Origin: Thermofilaceae archaeon
GTDB taxonomy: Archaea > Thermoproteota > Thermoprotei > Thermofilales > Thermofilaceae
DNA: 8,219 bases
Assembly: GCA_027027675.1 (NCBI GenBank)
Contig: JALVKT010000157.1
Location: 1-8,219 of the forward strand
Direction: 5' to 3'
Below the pieces are notes generated by a model. It was not told the origin of the DNA. It did no database searches and saw only the letters and a program-made list of their open reading frames with translations. Below are positions 1 to 5,408 of this stretch, piece after piece (position 1 is the first letter of the stretch; each line of letters opens with the position of its first letter). Made by a program: the position numbers and the translations under genes.

Positions 1-2
1 TG

Positions 3-209
3 GCTGGGAGCGGGATGGGGCTTCCCGGGCTGTGTAGGAGCCAGGTGAGGGTGAGGCTTCCCGGAGACCCTTGGCGGCTCCTCGACGAGCTCCCGGGGAA
101 CCACGTGGTCATGGCGCCTGGGGAGGCAGGGTGGGGGCTGAGGGTGTTCGCGGCGGTCTACGGGGTGAGGGTGGTGGAGCCGCTCGGCCGGGGGCCGCAC
201 CGTTTATGA
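3..209 (+). CDS. C-terminal end of an unrecognised protein (5' end outside window)
   Basis: This frame is open from the left edge to a TGA at 207-209, while the other two forward frames stop by about base 48. The first in-frame ATG (base 15) has no recognisable SD site, and the frame runs past it to the window edge, so I read this as the tail of a longer gene. The visible 68 residues end in a compact alternation of strands and turns: PGDPWRLLDEL, NHVVMAPGE, GLRVFAAVYGV, then VVEPLG. This resembles a small globular C-terminal domain without membrane segments. GC-rich third positions match the neighbouring genes. I do not recognise the family and assign no function. The stop codon lies on top of the TATA-like element that probably drives the next gene. 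Confidence 0.5.
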   Translation, partial: AGSGMGLPGLCRSQVRVRLPGDPWRLLDELPGNHVVMAPGEAGWGLRVFAAVYGVRVVEPLGRGPHRL

Positions 210-213
210 GGCT
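199..213 (+). promoter_or_regulatory. Putative TATA box for a leaderless small gene
   Basis: The sequence CACCGTTTATGAGG contains TTTATG centred near 206, about 27 nt before the GTG at 233. That is the usual TATA-to-start distance of leaderless archaeal transcripts. It overlaps the stop codon of the preceding gene. No SD site precedes the GTG at useful spacing, which fits leaderless initiation. This is inference from spacing and a partial consensus. Confidence 0.4.
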
Positions 214-232
214 GGTGGGGGCCGTTACTAGT

Positions 233-418
233 GTGAGCGACGAGGTTAAGGTTAAGCTTGAGATGGCCCTTGACAGGGTGGACGAGGCCATAGACATTGT
301 CAGGGGCCTCGTGGAGAGCAACGAGGAGCTGGCTGAGAGCCTGGAGGACGTCCTCTACCACCTGGAGGAGGCGGGGGAGCTCCTGGACAGCCTGATCGGG
401 AGGCTTGAGGAGGAGTAA
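233..418 (+). CDS. Small acidic helical (coiled-coil-like) conserved-type protein
   Basis: This is a 61-residue protein if started at GTG 233 (VSDEVKVKLEMALDRV...). An ATG at 206, overlapping the previous stop as ATGA, would add nine residues (MRLVGAVTS). I prefer 233 because a TATA-like element sits 27 nt upstream and because the sequence from there is uniformly helical. The body is rich in Glu and Asp with leucine, isoleucine and valine at roughly heptad spacing, for example IDIVRGLVESNEELAESLEDV and YHLEEAGELLDSLIGRLEEE (each a short segment). This predicts one or two amphipathic helices or a helical hairpin that may oligomerise. It has no cysteines, membrane segment or recognisable catalytic motif. 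It ends in TAA six bases before the convergent glycosyltransferase stop. No function is assigned; proteins of this kind are often small accessory or assembly factors. Confidence 0.6.
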   Translation: MSDEVKVKLEMALDRVDEAIDIVRGLVESNEELAESLEDVLYHLEEAGELLDSLIGRLEEE

Positions 419-434
419 AAACGCCTAGTCTTTT
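417..434. terminator. Bidirectional T-tract region between convergent genes
   Basis: Five A residues at 417-421 read as TTTTT on the minus strand directly after the glycosyltransferase stop. TTTT at 431-434 lies on the plus strand 13 nt after the small-protein stop. Archaeal RNA polymerase terminates at U-tracts without needing a hairpin, so these may end both transcripts. The tracts are short, so this is tentative. Confidence 0.3.
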
Positions 435-1525
435 CCCGTGAACCTCTCGTAGAGCACCCTGAGCTTGGGGTGGTTCTTGACGTACTCTATCGCGAGGAGC
501 CTCGACATGTGGACGGTGGCGTAGATGCTCCTCCTGAGGAAGCCGCGCCTCCTCAGCTCGCCGTCGCCCACGCGCCGCGTCGACTGCACCTGCCCGCGCT
601 TCGCGGCTATGCGCCGCCAGTTCCTCATGACGTCCAGCGTCGCCAGGGCGTAGGCGGAGGTCTCCCTGTAGCTCCCCGTGACGGCGAGGAAGAGTATGTT
701 TGCGAACCCGAAGAAGAGCGTTAGGGGGAGCTGTAGGAGGAGGCTCCACGTGTCAAGGTTCTTTATCAGGTTGGTCAGCCTGTTCCTGAAGCCGTAGAAG
801 AGCTTGTCCTGCCTTAGGCCGCCGACGAGGCCCCCCTTGTGGTAGACAACTGCCTCGGGTACGAAGCGCACCTCGTAGCCTAGGAGCCTGACACGCCAGC
901 TGTAGTCGGTGTCGTCGTCGTATATGAAGTAGTCCCAGTCGAAGCCCCCTGCCTCGAAGTACAGGTCGCGCCTCGTGATGAGGGTTGCAGAGCTGGCGGC
1001 GAACACGTACATCGGCCTCGTAAACTCCCCCTCGTCCATGCCGTACGCCGTGTACCAGGTGCCAAGGGCGTCGAGGGCCAGGCCGAGGTGGTCCATCTTC
1101 CCCTTCTCCCGCATGGAGACAAGCTTCGCCTGGGCCACCCCGACGTGGGGCTCCGACTCCATAACCTCTACGAGCCTGTCGAGCCACCCAGGCGTCACCA
1201 CGATGTCGTCGTCCATAAACACGAGGTACTTGGACTTTGGGTCTGAGACTAGGGCCCCCACGTTGTGGCTGGCGGCTGCCCCGATGTCGCGCTCGAAATG
1301 TACAACCCTTATCCGCGGGTCCCCGAACCTTTCCCTGAGCTTTTCATCGAGGCTGGGGGTGAGGCAGTCGACAACTATGATCTCGAAGTTGTCGTAGCCG
1401 GAGGAGAGTATGGACTCTATGTTCCGGAAGAGGTTGCTCGTCCCGTTAAAGTTTATAATGATTATTGAGACCCTGGGTTTGGCGTCGGGTAAGCCCTCTT
1501 TCCCCTCACTCTCCCCGTCCCCCAT
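425..1525 (-). CDS. Family 2 (GT-A) glycosyltransferase
   Basis: This 366-residue glycosyltransferase probably transfers a sugar from a nucleotide-sugar donor to a lipid-linked or surface glycan at the inner face of the membrane. The N-terminus carries the GT2 opening strand VSIIIINFNG (residues 19-28). A nucleotide-binding strand EIIVVDCLTP follows at about 68-77 less 20. A DIGAAASHNVGA segment (about 80-91) and the metal-binding FMDDDIVV (DDD at 105-107) come next. A later acidic acceptor/base region is YDDDTDYSWR (202-211), the usual ED/WR-like end of the fold. A hydrophobic stretch near 261-282 (SLLLQLPLTLFFGFANILFL) suggests C-terminal membrane attachment, and a basic tail follows. ATG 1525 is chosen because GGAGGTG at 1532-1538 gives a strong SD; the frame is open 20 codons further up to 1585 without such support. 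It overlaps the 3' end of the upstream oxidoreductase gene by 20 nt, so the two are co-transcribed and probably translationally coupled. Donor and acceptor cannot be read from the sequence. Confidence 0.9.
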   Translation of the reverse strand: MGDGESEGKEGLPDAKPRVSIIIINFNGTSNLFRNIESILSSGYDNFEIIVVDCLTPSLDEKLRERFGDPRIRVVHFERDIGAAASHNVGALVSDPKSKYLVFMDDDIVVTPGWLDRLVEVMESEPHVGVAQAKLVSMREKGKMDHLGLALDALGTWYTAYGMDEGEFTRPMYVFAASSATLITRRDLYFEAGGFDWDYFIYDDDTDYSWRVRLLGYEVRFVPEAVVYHKGGLVGGLRQDKLFYGFRNRLTNLIKNLDTWSLLLQLPLTLFFGFANILFLAVTGSYRETSAYALATLDVMRNWRRIAAKRGQVQSTRRVGDGELRRRGFLRRSIYATVHMSRLLAIEYVKNHPKLRVLYERFTGKD

Positions 1526-2834
1526 CCGCGGCACCTCCAAGCGAAACCTTCCTCGCCGCCTCGCGGGCGCGGTACGCGGTCTCATCCATGTTCATGTACC
1601 TCCAGGAGCCGAACCTGCCCACGGGCAGCACGCCGTTTTCCCGGAGAACCCTCGAGGCCTCCCCTACAAGCCTACCGTAGCCGTGCCTATAGACTATGTA
1701 CGCGTACCTCCACTCCTCCACGGCTACTACCTCCGCGTCCCCACCTATAAAGCCGAGGTCTACGGCCCACTCGGCTACGCGCTCGGCGAGGCCTGGGGGG
1801 AAGGAGGAGCCGGGGGGCGCGGAGGACTCGGCTATCAGGAGGACGTGGCCCCTCGGCGCGGCCCTAGGCGTGTAGTTTGAGAGGATGGCGAGCCTGTGGA
1901 AGGGTATCTCCTCCTGCGGGAAGTACACCCAGTGGTAAGGCGGCGCCTCGCCGGGCCCGCCGACCGCTATGACTGAGAGCGAGTTGTAGTCGAAGACCCC
2001 GCTGGCCAGGCGCCTTTCCCTGCCGTCCAGGAGCCTCAGTGTGTCCGGCATGGGTGCCGTGGACACGAGGATGTCGCCCCCGTACTCGTCTCTCCCGTCG
2101 CTCACCCTCGTCTCGCCGTTCTCCCTGTATATCGCCTGGGCGTCGAAGCCTGTTACAAGCCTGAACCTCCGGCCGCGAAGCCTCGAGAGGAGGCCCCTGA
2201 TGACGCTCTCTATGCCGCCGCTGAGTGGGTAGTAGAAGTTGAGCTGGTGGAGGTAGCCCTCCGTGGGCAGGCCGACAGCAGACCTCATGACGTCCTCTAT
2301 GGGGGGCATCGGGACCCTGCCGGCCACCCACTCCAGCGATATCTGGGAGAGGGGCCGCTTCCAGAGCTTCCTGTTGTAGGGTACGAGGTACTTCTCGGCG
2401 ATGGGCGCGCCGAAGACCGCGTATATCCACTCCTCGAAGTTGCGCGGCTCGACTTCGCCGCACCTCCTCTTCACGTATGCCTCGACCACGCCCCGGAGTA
2501 TCTCGAACCTCTCCTCTGGGGGGAGCATGTAGACCCCGTTCTCGAAGGGGTACTTCACGTACATGCCCCTGTAGTAGATCCTCGTGTCCCTCCGGTGCTT
2601 GACGAGGTTTTCCGGGCCGACGAGGCCGAGGAGGAAGTCCAGCTTCTCCGGGTCCTTGGAGAAGAGTATGTGGCTGCCGCCTAGGTCCACGGTGTAGCCG
2701 TCAACCTCCCTGCTCTTTAGGAGGCCTCCGGGCTCCCCGCTCTTCTCTAGGACTACGACCTCGTGGCCGAGGCCCGTGGCCTCCAAGGCGAAGCTTAGGC
2801 CCGCCAGGCCTGCGCCGAGAACCACTATCTTCAT
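1506..2834 (-). CDS. UDP-galactopyranose-mutase-like FAD-dependent oxidoreductase
   Basis: This 442-residue flavoprotein belongs to the NAD(P)-binding Rossmann / amine-oxidase-like superfamily. The FAD dinucleotide site is at the N-terminus: GAGLAG at 7-12 and VVVLEK with ribose-binding Glu30, followed by GEPGGLL (33-39) and DLGGSHILF (50-58). YNRKLWKRPL (153-162) resembles the aromatic/Lys/Trp segment of UDP-galactopyranose mutases. YYPLSGGIESVI (201-212) matches the corresponding strand-turn of protoporphyrinogen-oxidase-like enzymes. The C-terminal VGRFGSWRYMNMDETAYRA (405-423) is the second FAD-contacting motif typical of the mutase group. The downstream glycosyltransferase and the divergent flippase support a role in surface-polysaccharide sugar metabolism rather than in haem synthesis. 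True mutase activity is not proven. The ATG at 2834 has only a weak GAGGG site three bases upstream and a likely promoter about 30 nt upstream. It is the first gene of its operon. Confidence 0.85.
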   Translation of the reverse strand: MKIVVLGAGLAGLSFALEATGLGHEVVVLEKSGEPGGLLKSREVDGYTVDLGGSHILFSKDPEKLDFLLGLVGPENLVKHRRDTRIYYRGMYVKYPFENGVYMLPPEERFEILRGVVEAYVKRRCGEVEPRNFEEWIYAVFGAPIAEKYLVPYNRKLWKRPLSQISLEWVAGRVPMPPIEDVMRSAVGLPTEGYLHQLNFYYPLSGGIESVIRGLLSRLRGRRFRLVTGFDAQAIYRENGETRVSDGRDEYGGDILVSTAPMPDTLRLLDGRERRLASGVFDYNSLSVIAVGGPGEAPPYHWVYFPQEEIPFHRLAILSNYTPRAAPRGHVLLIAESSAPPGSSFPPGLAERVAEWAVDLGFIGGDAEVVAVEEWRYAYIVYRHGYGRLVGEASRVLRENGVLPVGRFGSWRYMNMDETAYRAREAARKVSLGGAADGGRGE

Positions 2835-2964
2835 GAACCCTCATGCCCTTTTCTCTTCTCTGCGGATAAGCTTTGCTTTTAGCTCCATACCCCGTTTAAG
2901 CGACAAGTTAATCCCACACCGCCCCCTAGAATTGTCGCGTACCCTGCCGCCTCGGGGAACAGTG
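2835..2964. promoter_or_regulatory. Divergent promoter region, glycan operon / flippase
   Basis: This is the 130-bp spacer between divergent starts. On the minus strand, GCAAAGCTTATCC (about 2864-2876) resembles a BRE plus TATA box and would place transcription start near 2840, a few bases before ATG 2834. On the plus strand, CGTTTAAGC (2893-2901) and CAAGTTAATCC (2904-2914) are two TATA-like candidates for the flippase gene, giving a leader of roughly 30-40 nt before ATG 2965. The close back-to-back placement suggests coordinated expression of the two transcripts. No clear palindromic operator was seen. Confidence 0.4.
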
Positions 2965-4092
2965 ATGAAGAAGTCCCGCGCGCTACAGCTCGCCCAGATA
3001 CTGGTCGTCGCGCTCGTGTTCCTCTACGTAATCTACGACGTGAACTTCGCCGAGCTCTACACCGTTCTCACGTCCATCGACGTCTACGACATAGCATATA
3101 TCGCCGTCTTCGAGCTCCTCTACTTCCTCTCCAACTCGATAGCGTTCTGGATCCTCTGTAGGAGGAGGTTCGGCCTCACATTCGCGGAGGGCGTGGGCGC
3201 CTCGATGCTCGCCTGGCTCGTAGACATACTGATACCCCTCGCCTTCATAGAGGGGGACATCGCCAGGATGCTCTTCCTCAAGACCAAGGGGGACTGGAGC
3301 TCCGCGGTGGGCTATACGCTGCTCTTCCGCTTCCTCTCCAACGTGACATTCACGGTATTCATCGTGGTGACAACCCTGGCCTCGATAAACGTGCTGATAC
3401 TTTACGAGCAGTACTACCTGCTCTACGTGATAGTGATAGCACTGCTCATCCTCACAGCGTTCCTCCTGGCCATGCTGATCTACGACACCGAGAGGGTGAA
3501 GAGGCTGACGATAAGGGTGATACGGAGGTTCGCGGGGAAGCACGTCTTCATAGACAAGCTGGAGCGCGACGTCATACGCTTCCTCGACTCGATGCACGAC
3601 TCGCTCCGCGAGGCCCACGAGAGCTCCGTGGTGATATGGGGCACGGTGGCCTTTCTCTTCCTCCAGTGGATAAGCGGCATATTGACGCCCTTCTTCTCCC
3701 TCCAGGCCGTAGGCGTCTACGTGAACCCCATCTTCATAGCCCCGGGATACTCGATACTCACCGTGTTCTCCCTAGCCTCCGTGGGGCTGCCCTTCATGGT
3801 GGGGAGCGTGGACGCGGCTCTGATAACCCTGTACCTTCTTCTCGGCGTTCCGAAGGAGAGGGCCCTGGCGGCCACCATAATCGGTAGGAGCATAACTATC
3901 ACGACGAGTATAGCCGTGATATACCCGATAGGCATCTACTATGCCCGCAGGGTTCTCTCCGTTAACAACCTGAACGACCTCAAGGCAACGCTGGAGAAGA
4001 TACTGAGGGAGTATAACATTAACATGCCCTTCGCAGACATAATACTTGGAAGCGGTGGTGAAGAAGGCGAAACGCCCGGTACTGGCGGTTAG
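2965..4092 (+). CDS. Flippase-like integral membrane protein (UPF0104 / LPG-synthase TM family)
   Basis: This 375-residue polytopic membrane protein resembles the UPF0104 / COG0392 group, the transmembrane part of lysylphosphatidylglycerol synthases and AglD-type archaeal proteins. Members are linked to lipid or lipid-linked sugar handling. Hydrophobic segments are visible near residues 9-25, 42-65, 77-96, 117-140, 143-172, 222-242, 260-280, 283-296 and 303-325. A basic cytosolic stretch separates the two halves (about 174-205). A family-like loop, IEGDIARMLFLKTKGDWSSA, spans 95-114. The tail from about 335 is hydrophilic (NNLNDLKATLEKILREY) and ends in a Gly/Glu-rich segment. The reading frame is open back to 2776, but the upstream 63 codons would be antisense to the oxidoreductase start and are not membrane-like. 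ATG 2965 is preceded by an adjacent GTG (2962) and an in-frame TTG (2932) as alternatives; SD support is weak (GGGGAACA). Divergence from the glycan operon suggests it translocates or processes the product. The end overlaps the Nudix start. Confidence 0.8.
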   Translation: MKKSRALQLAQILVVALVFLYVIYDVNFAELYTVLTSIDVYDIAYIAVFELLYFLSNSIAFWILCRRRFGLTFAEGVGASMLAWLVDILIPLAFIEGDIARMLFLKTKGDWSSAVGYTLLFRFLSNVTFTVFIVVTTLASINVLILYEQYYLLYVIVIALLILTAFLLAMLIYDTERVKRLTIRVIRRFAGKHVFIDKLERDVIRFLDSMHDSLREAHESSVVIWGTVAFLFLQWISGILTPFFSLQAVGVYVNPIFIAPGYSILTVFSLASVGLPFMVGSVDAALITLYLLLGVPKERALAATIIGRSITITTSIAVIYPIGIYYARRVLSVNNLNDLKATLEKILREYNINMPFADIILGSGGEEGETPGTGG

Positions 4093-4537
4093 CGCCGCCG
4101 TGTATAGGCAGGGGAGAATACTCCTCATAAAGAGGGCGTCCCAGCCCTGCCTCGGCAAGTGGGCCCTACCCGGCGGCAAGGTGGAGTACGGCGAGTCCCT
4201 CGCCCACGCGGCTGCGAGAGAGCTTATGGAGGAGCTCGGCATACGCGTCAGGCTCCTCTGCCTCTACAGGCTCGTCGAGATTATATGCCCGGAGAGCGGC
4301 TACCACTACGTAATCGCGGTCTTCGCGGCCGAGTACGTGGGCGGCGAGGTGGCGCCGGAGCCGGGGGAAGTCGAGGATTACGCCTGGCTGGAGCCCCGGG
4401 AGGCGTTAAAGCTGGACCTAACCTCTTCCACGCGCGCGGTTGTCGAGGGCCTACTATCTGAACCTCCTAAGCTCCCTCATAAGCCTCCTGTTGACTCTCT
4501 CGGCAAGGAACTTGTCAGCGTCCTTGATCTCTGTTAA
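4046..4537 (+). CDS. Nudix hydrolase
   Basis: The protein is about 160 residues with a complete Nudix box at 44-66: G44-x5-E50-x7-R58-E59-L-x-E62-E63-x-G65-I66. All catalytic and metal-binding positions are present, so it should cleave a nucleoside diphosphate linked to another moiety. The preceding KWALPGGKVEYGE is typical of ADP-ribose- or sugar-nucleotide-type members, although specificity cannot be fixed. Start choice is uncertain: TTG 4046, GTG 4055 or GTG 4058 are all in frame, and all overlap the 3' end of the flippase gene, implying coupled translation. GTG 4058 would retain the full fold. The Nudix domain ends near residue 135. The last 26-28 residues (proline-rich, PPKLPHKPPV) are encoded opposite the end of the convergent SWIM gene, which is unusual. 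Its position after the flippase suggests housecleaning or sugar-nucleotide turnover, by inference only. Confidence 0.85.
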   Translation: MEAVVKKAKRPVLAVSAAVYRQGRILLIKRASQPCLGKWALPGGKVEYGESLAHAAARELMEELGIRVRLLCLYRLVEIICPESGYHYVIAVFAAEYVGGEVAPEPGEVEDYAWLEPREALKLDLTSSTRAVVEGLLSEPPKLPHKPPVDSLGKELVSVLDLC

Positions 4538-4804
4538 CGCCAGCACTGCCATCACGTGGCTGCATATACCCTTCTTCTTGAACCCCTTGCATGTGCAGAC
4601 GAACCTCCCGTTCTCGTAGCGCACCATGTGCTTGTTCCTCTTGCCTATCACGTAGTACAGGTAGGGGCTTATCTTGACGACGCGCCCCTCCTCGAGGAGC
4701 CACGCGGCCTTGCTTATCATCCTGTTGAGGGCCTCCTCTGAGAGGTCTACCTTGCCCTCCTCCCCCCTCTTATCCACCTTATCCTCCCGGGTCTCCTGAG
4801 GCAT
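4454..4804 (-). CDS. Small SWIM zinc-finger protein (Shu2/SWS1-like signature)
   Basis: This 116-residue protein has a single SWIM domain in its centre. VVKISPYLYYVIGKRNKHMV (about 42-61) forms the preceding strands. The zinc ligands then follow as C70-x-C72-x8-C81-x-H83, with Ala86 three residues after the His, and a helix (VMAVLAL). CxC-xn-CxHxxA is the conserved signature described for Shu2/SWS1 proteins, which partner RAD51 paralogues in recombination; standalone archaeal SWIM proteins also exist. The N-terminal 20 residues are charged and probably flexible. The C-terminus (NRRLMRELRRFR) is strongly basic and may bind nucleic acid. The frame is open to 4879, but ATG 4804 is preferred because a good TATA box lies 27 nt upstream, as expected for a leaderless mRNA. 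It ends in tandem TAG codons (4454-4456 and 4451-4453) inside the convergent Nudix gene. It diverges from the phosphodiesterase operon. The fold call is firm; the recombination role is inference. Confidence 0.85.
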   Translation of the reverse strand: MPQETREDKVDKRGEEGKVDLSEEALNRMISKAAWLLEEGRVVKISPYLYYVIGKRNKHMVRYENGRFVCTCKGFKKKGICSHVMAVLALTEIKDADKFLAERVNRRLMRELRRFR

Positions 4805-4823
4805 TCCATGCTTCAAGGCGTCA

Positions 4824-4838
4824 AGCCGATATAAGCGT
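4824..4838 (-). promoter_or_regulatory. TATA box of the SWIM gene (leaderless)
   Basis: On the minus strand the sequence reads TACGCTTATATCGGC, with CTTATAT closely matching the archaeal TATA consensus. Its centre near 4831 is 27 nt from ATG 4804, so transcription is predicted to start at the initiation codon itself. This decides the start against the longer open frame from 4879. Confidence 0.7.
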
Positions 4839-4850
4839 AAGCCCTCGCCC

Positions 4851-4902
4851 CGGGAAAAGGGTTTAAGACGTGGAGCCAAGCTAGAAGCTAGAGGTGCTGG
4901 AA
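4851..4902 (+). promoter_or_regulatory. Promoter and ribosome-binding site of the phosphodiesterase operon
   Basis: CGGGAAAAGGGTTTAAGACG (4850-4869) provides a BRE-like purine stretch and a TTTAAG TATA-like box centred near 4863. This places transcription start near 4888. GAGGTG at 4891-4896 then precedes ATG 4903 by six bases, a proper SD site on a short leader. The GTG at 4894 is inside this SD site and is therefore not a likely start. Confidence 0.6.
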
Positions 4903-5406
4903 ATGAAGCTGCTCATAGTTTCGGACAGCCACGACAACCTGGAGGCCGTGGAGCGGCTCCTCGCATCCCTCAAGGGGGAGGAGTTCGACGCTCTCATACA
5001 TGCGGGGGACATAGTCTCCCCCTTCACCCTGAAAATGTTCGCCGGCCACAAGTTCTACGGCGTCTTCGGGAACAACGACGGCGAACGCCTAGCCCTTTCA
5101 AGGGTCGCCGCCGACAACGGGATGGTTCTCGTGGAGCAGCCGCTCTTCATAGAGCTCAACGGCTACAGGATAGCGGTTCTACACGGCGTCAGGGGGGCCG
5201 AGGACACCCACAGGCTCGTCAACTCCCTAGCCAGGAGCGGGGACTATGACCTCGTAGTCTACGGCCACCTCCACCAGGTAGACGTGAGGGAGGTCGGCGA
5301 CACGCTAGTAGTTAACCCTGGCACACTGGCCGGCTACCTGGCCGACAGGCGCACCTACGCGGTAGTGGACATGGAGAAGCGCGTCGCGGAGGTCGCGGAG
5401 GTATAG
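4903..5406 (+). CDS. MJ0936/YfcE-family metallophosphoesterase
   Basis: This 167-residue two-metal phosphodiesterase has the full calcineurin-like signature in order: SDSHDN (D8, H10), HAGDIV (D36), GNND (56-59, N57), AVLHG (H94) and GHLH (H122, H124). Length and motifs match the MJ0936/YfcE group, compact enzymes that hydrolyse model phosphodiesters. The natural substrate is generally unknown and may be a cyclic or small nucleotide. It is cytosolic, with no signal or membrane segment. ATG 4903 is supported by GAGGTG six bases upstream; GTG 4894 would add three residues but overlaps that SD site. It heads a three-gene operon: its stop is followed after two bases by the inositol-monophosphatase-family gene, whose SD site (GGAGGT, 5397-5402) lies in this gene's last codons. 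No oddities were seen. Confidence 0.92.
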   Translation: MKLLIVSDSHDNLEAVERLLASLKGEEFDALIHAGDIVSPFTLKMFAGHKFYGVFGNNDGERLALSRVAADNGMVLVEQPLFIELNGYRIAVLHGVRGAEDTHRLVNSLARSGDYDLVVYGHLHQVDVREVGDTLVVNPGTLAGYLADRRTYAVVDMEKRVAEVAEV

Positions 5407-5408
5407 CG

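Noticed and set aside
300..749. 149-codon minus-strand open frame over the glycosyltransferase end
   Set aside because: It overlaps the well-supported GT2 in another frame and has a low-complexity Pro/Arg/Ala composition typical of GC-rich shadow frames.
753..1187. 144-codon minus-strand open frame inside the glycosyltransferase
   Set aside because: It is an out-of-frame shadow of a gene with clear GT2 motifs. Its product is Gly/Arg-rich without recognisable folds.
1526..1585. Upstream extension of the glycosyltransferase to 1585
   Set aside because: The added residues are Arg/Pro-rich and antisense-like. GGAGGTG sits at proper distance before ATG 1525, not before 1585.
2198..2224. Possible C/D-box guide RNA (CTGATGA then CTGA 17 nt later)
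   Set aside because: The C box lacks the purine. No convincing C' or D box follows, there is no terminal stem, and the site is inside a coding gene.
1864..2463. 199-codon minus-strand open frame inside the flavoprotein gene
   Set aside because: It lies entirely within the oxidoreductase in another frame, is Arg/Pro/Gly-rich and has no SD site or motif.
2776..2964. Upstream extension of the flippase frame to 2776
   Set aside because: It would overlap the divergent oxidoreductase start and both promoters, and it encodes a non-membrane Pro/Arg-rich stretch.
2983..3618. 211-codon minus-strand open frame opposite the flippase gene
   Set aside because: It is antisense to an unmistakable polytopic membrane protein. 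Its Glu/Val/Tyr/His-rich composition is the usual antisense image of hydrophobic codons.
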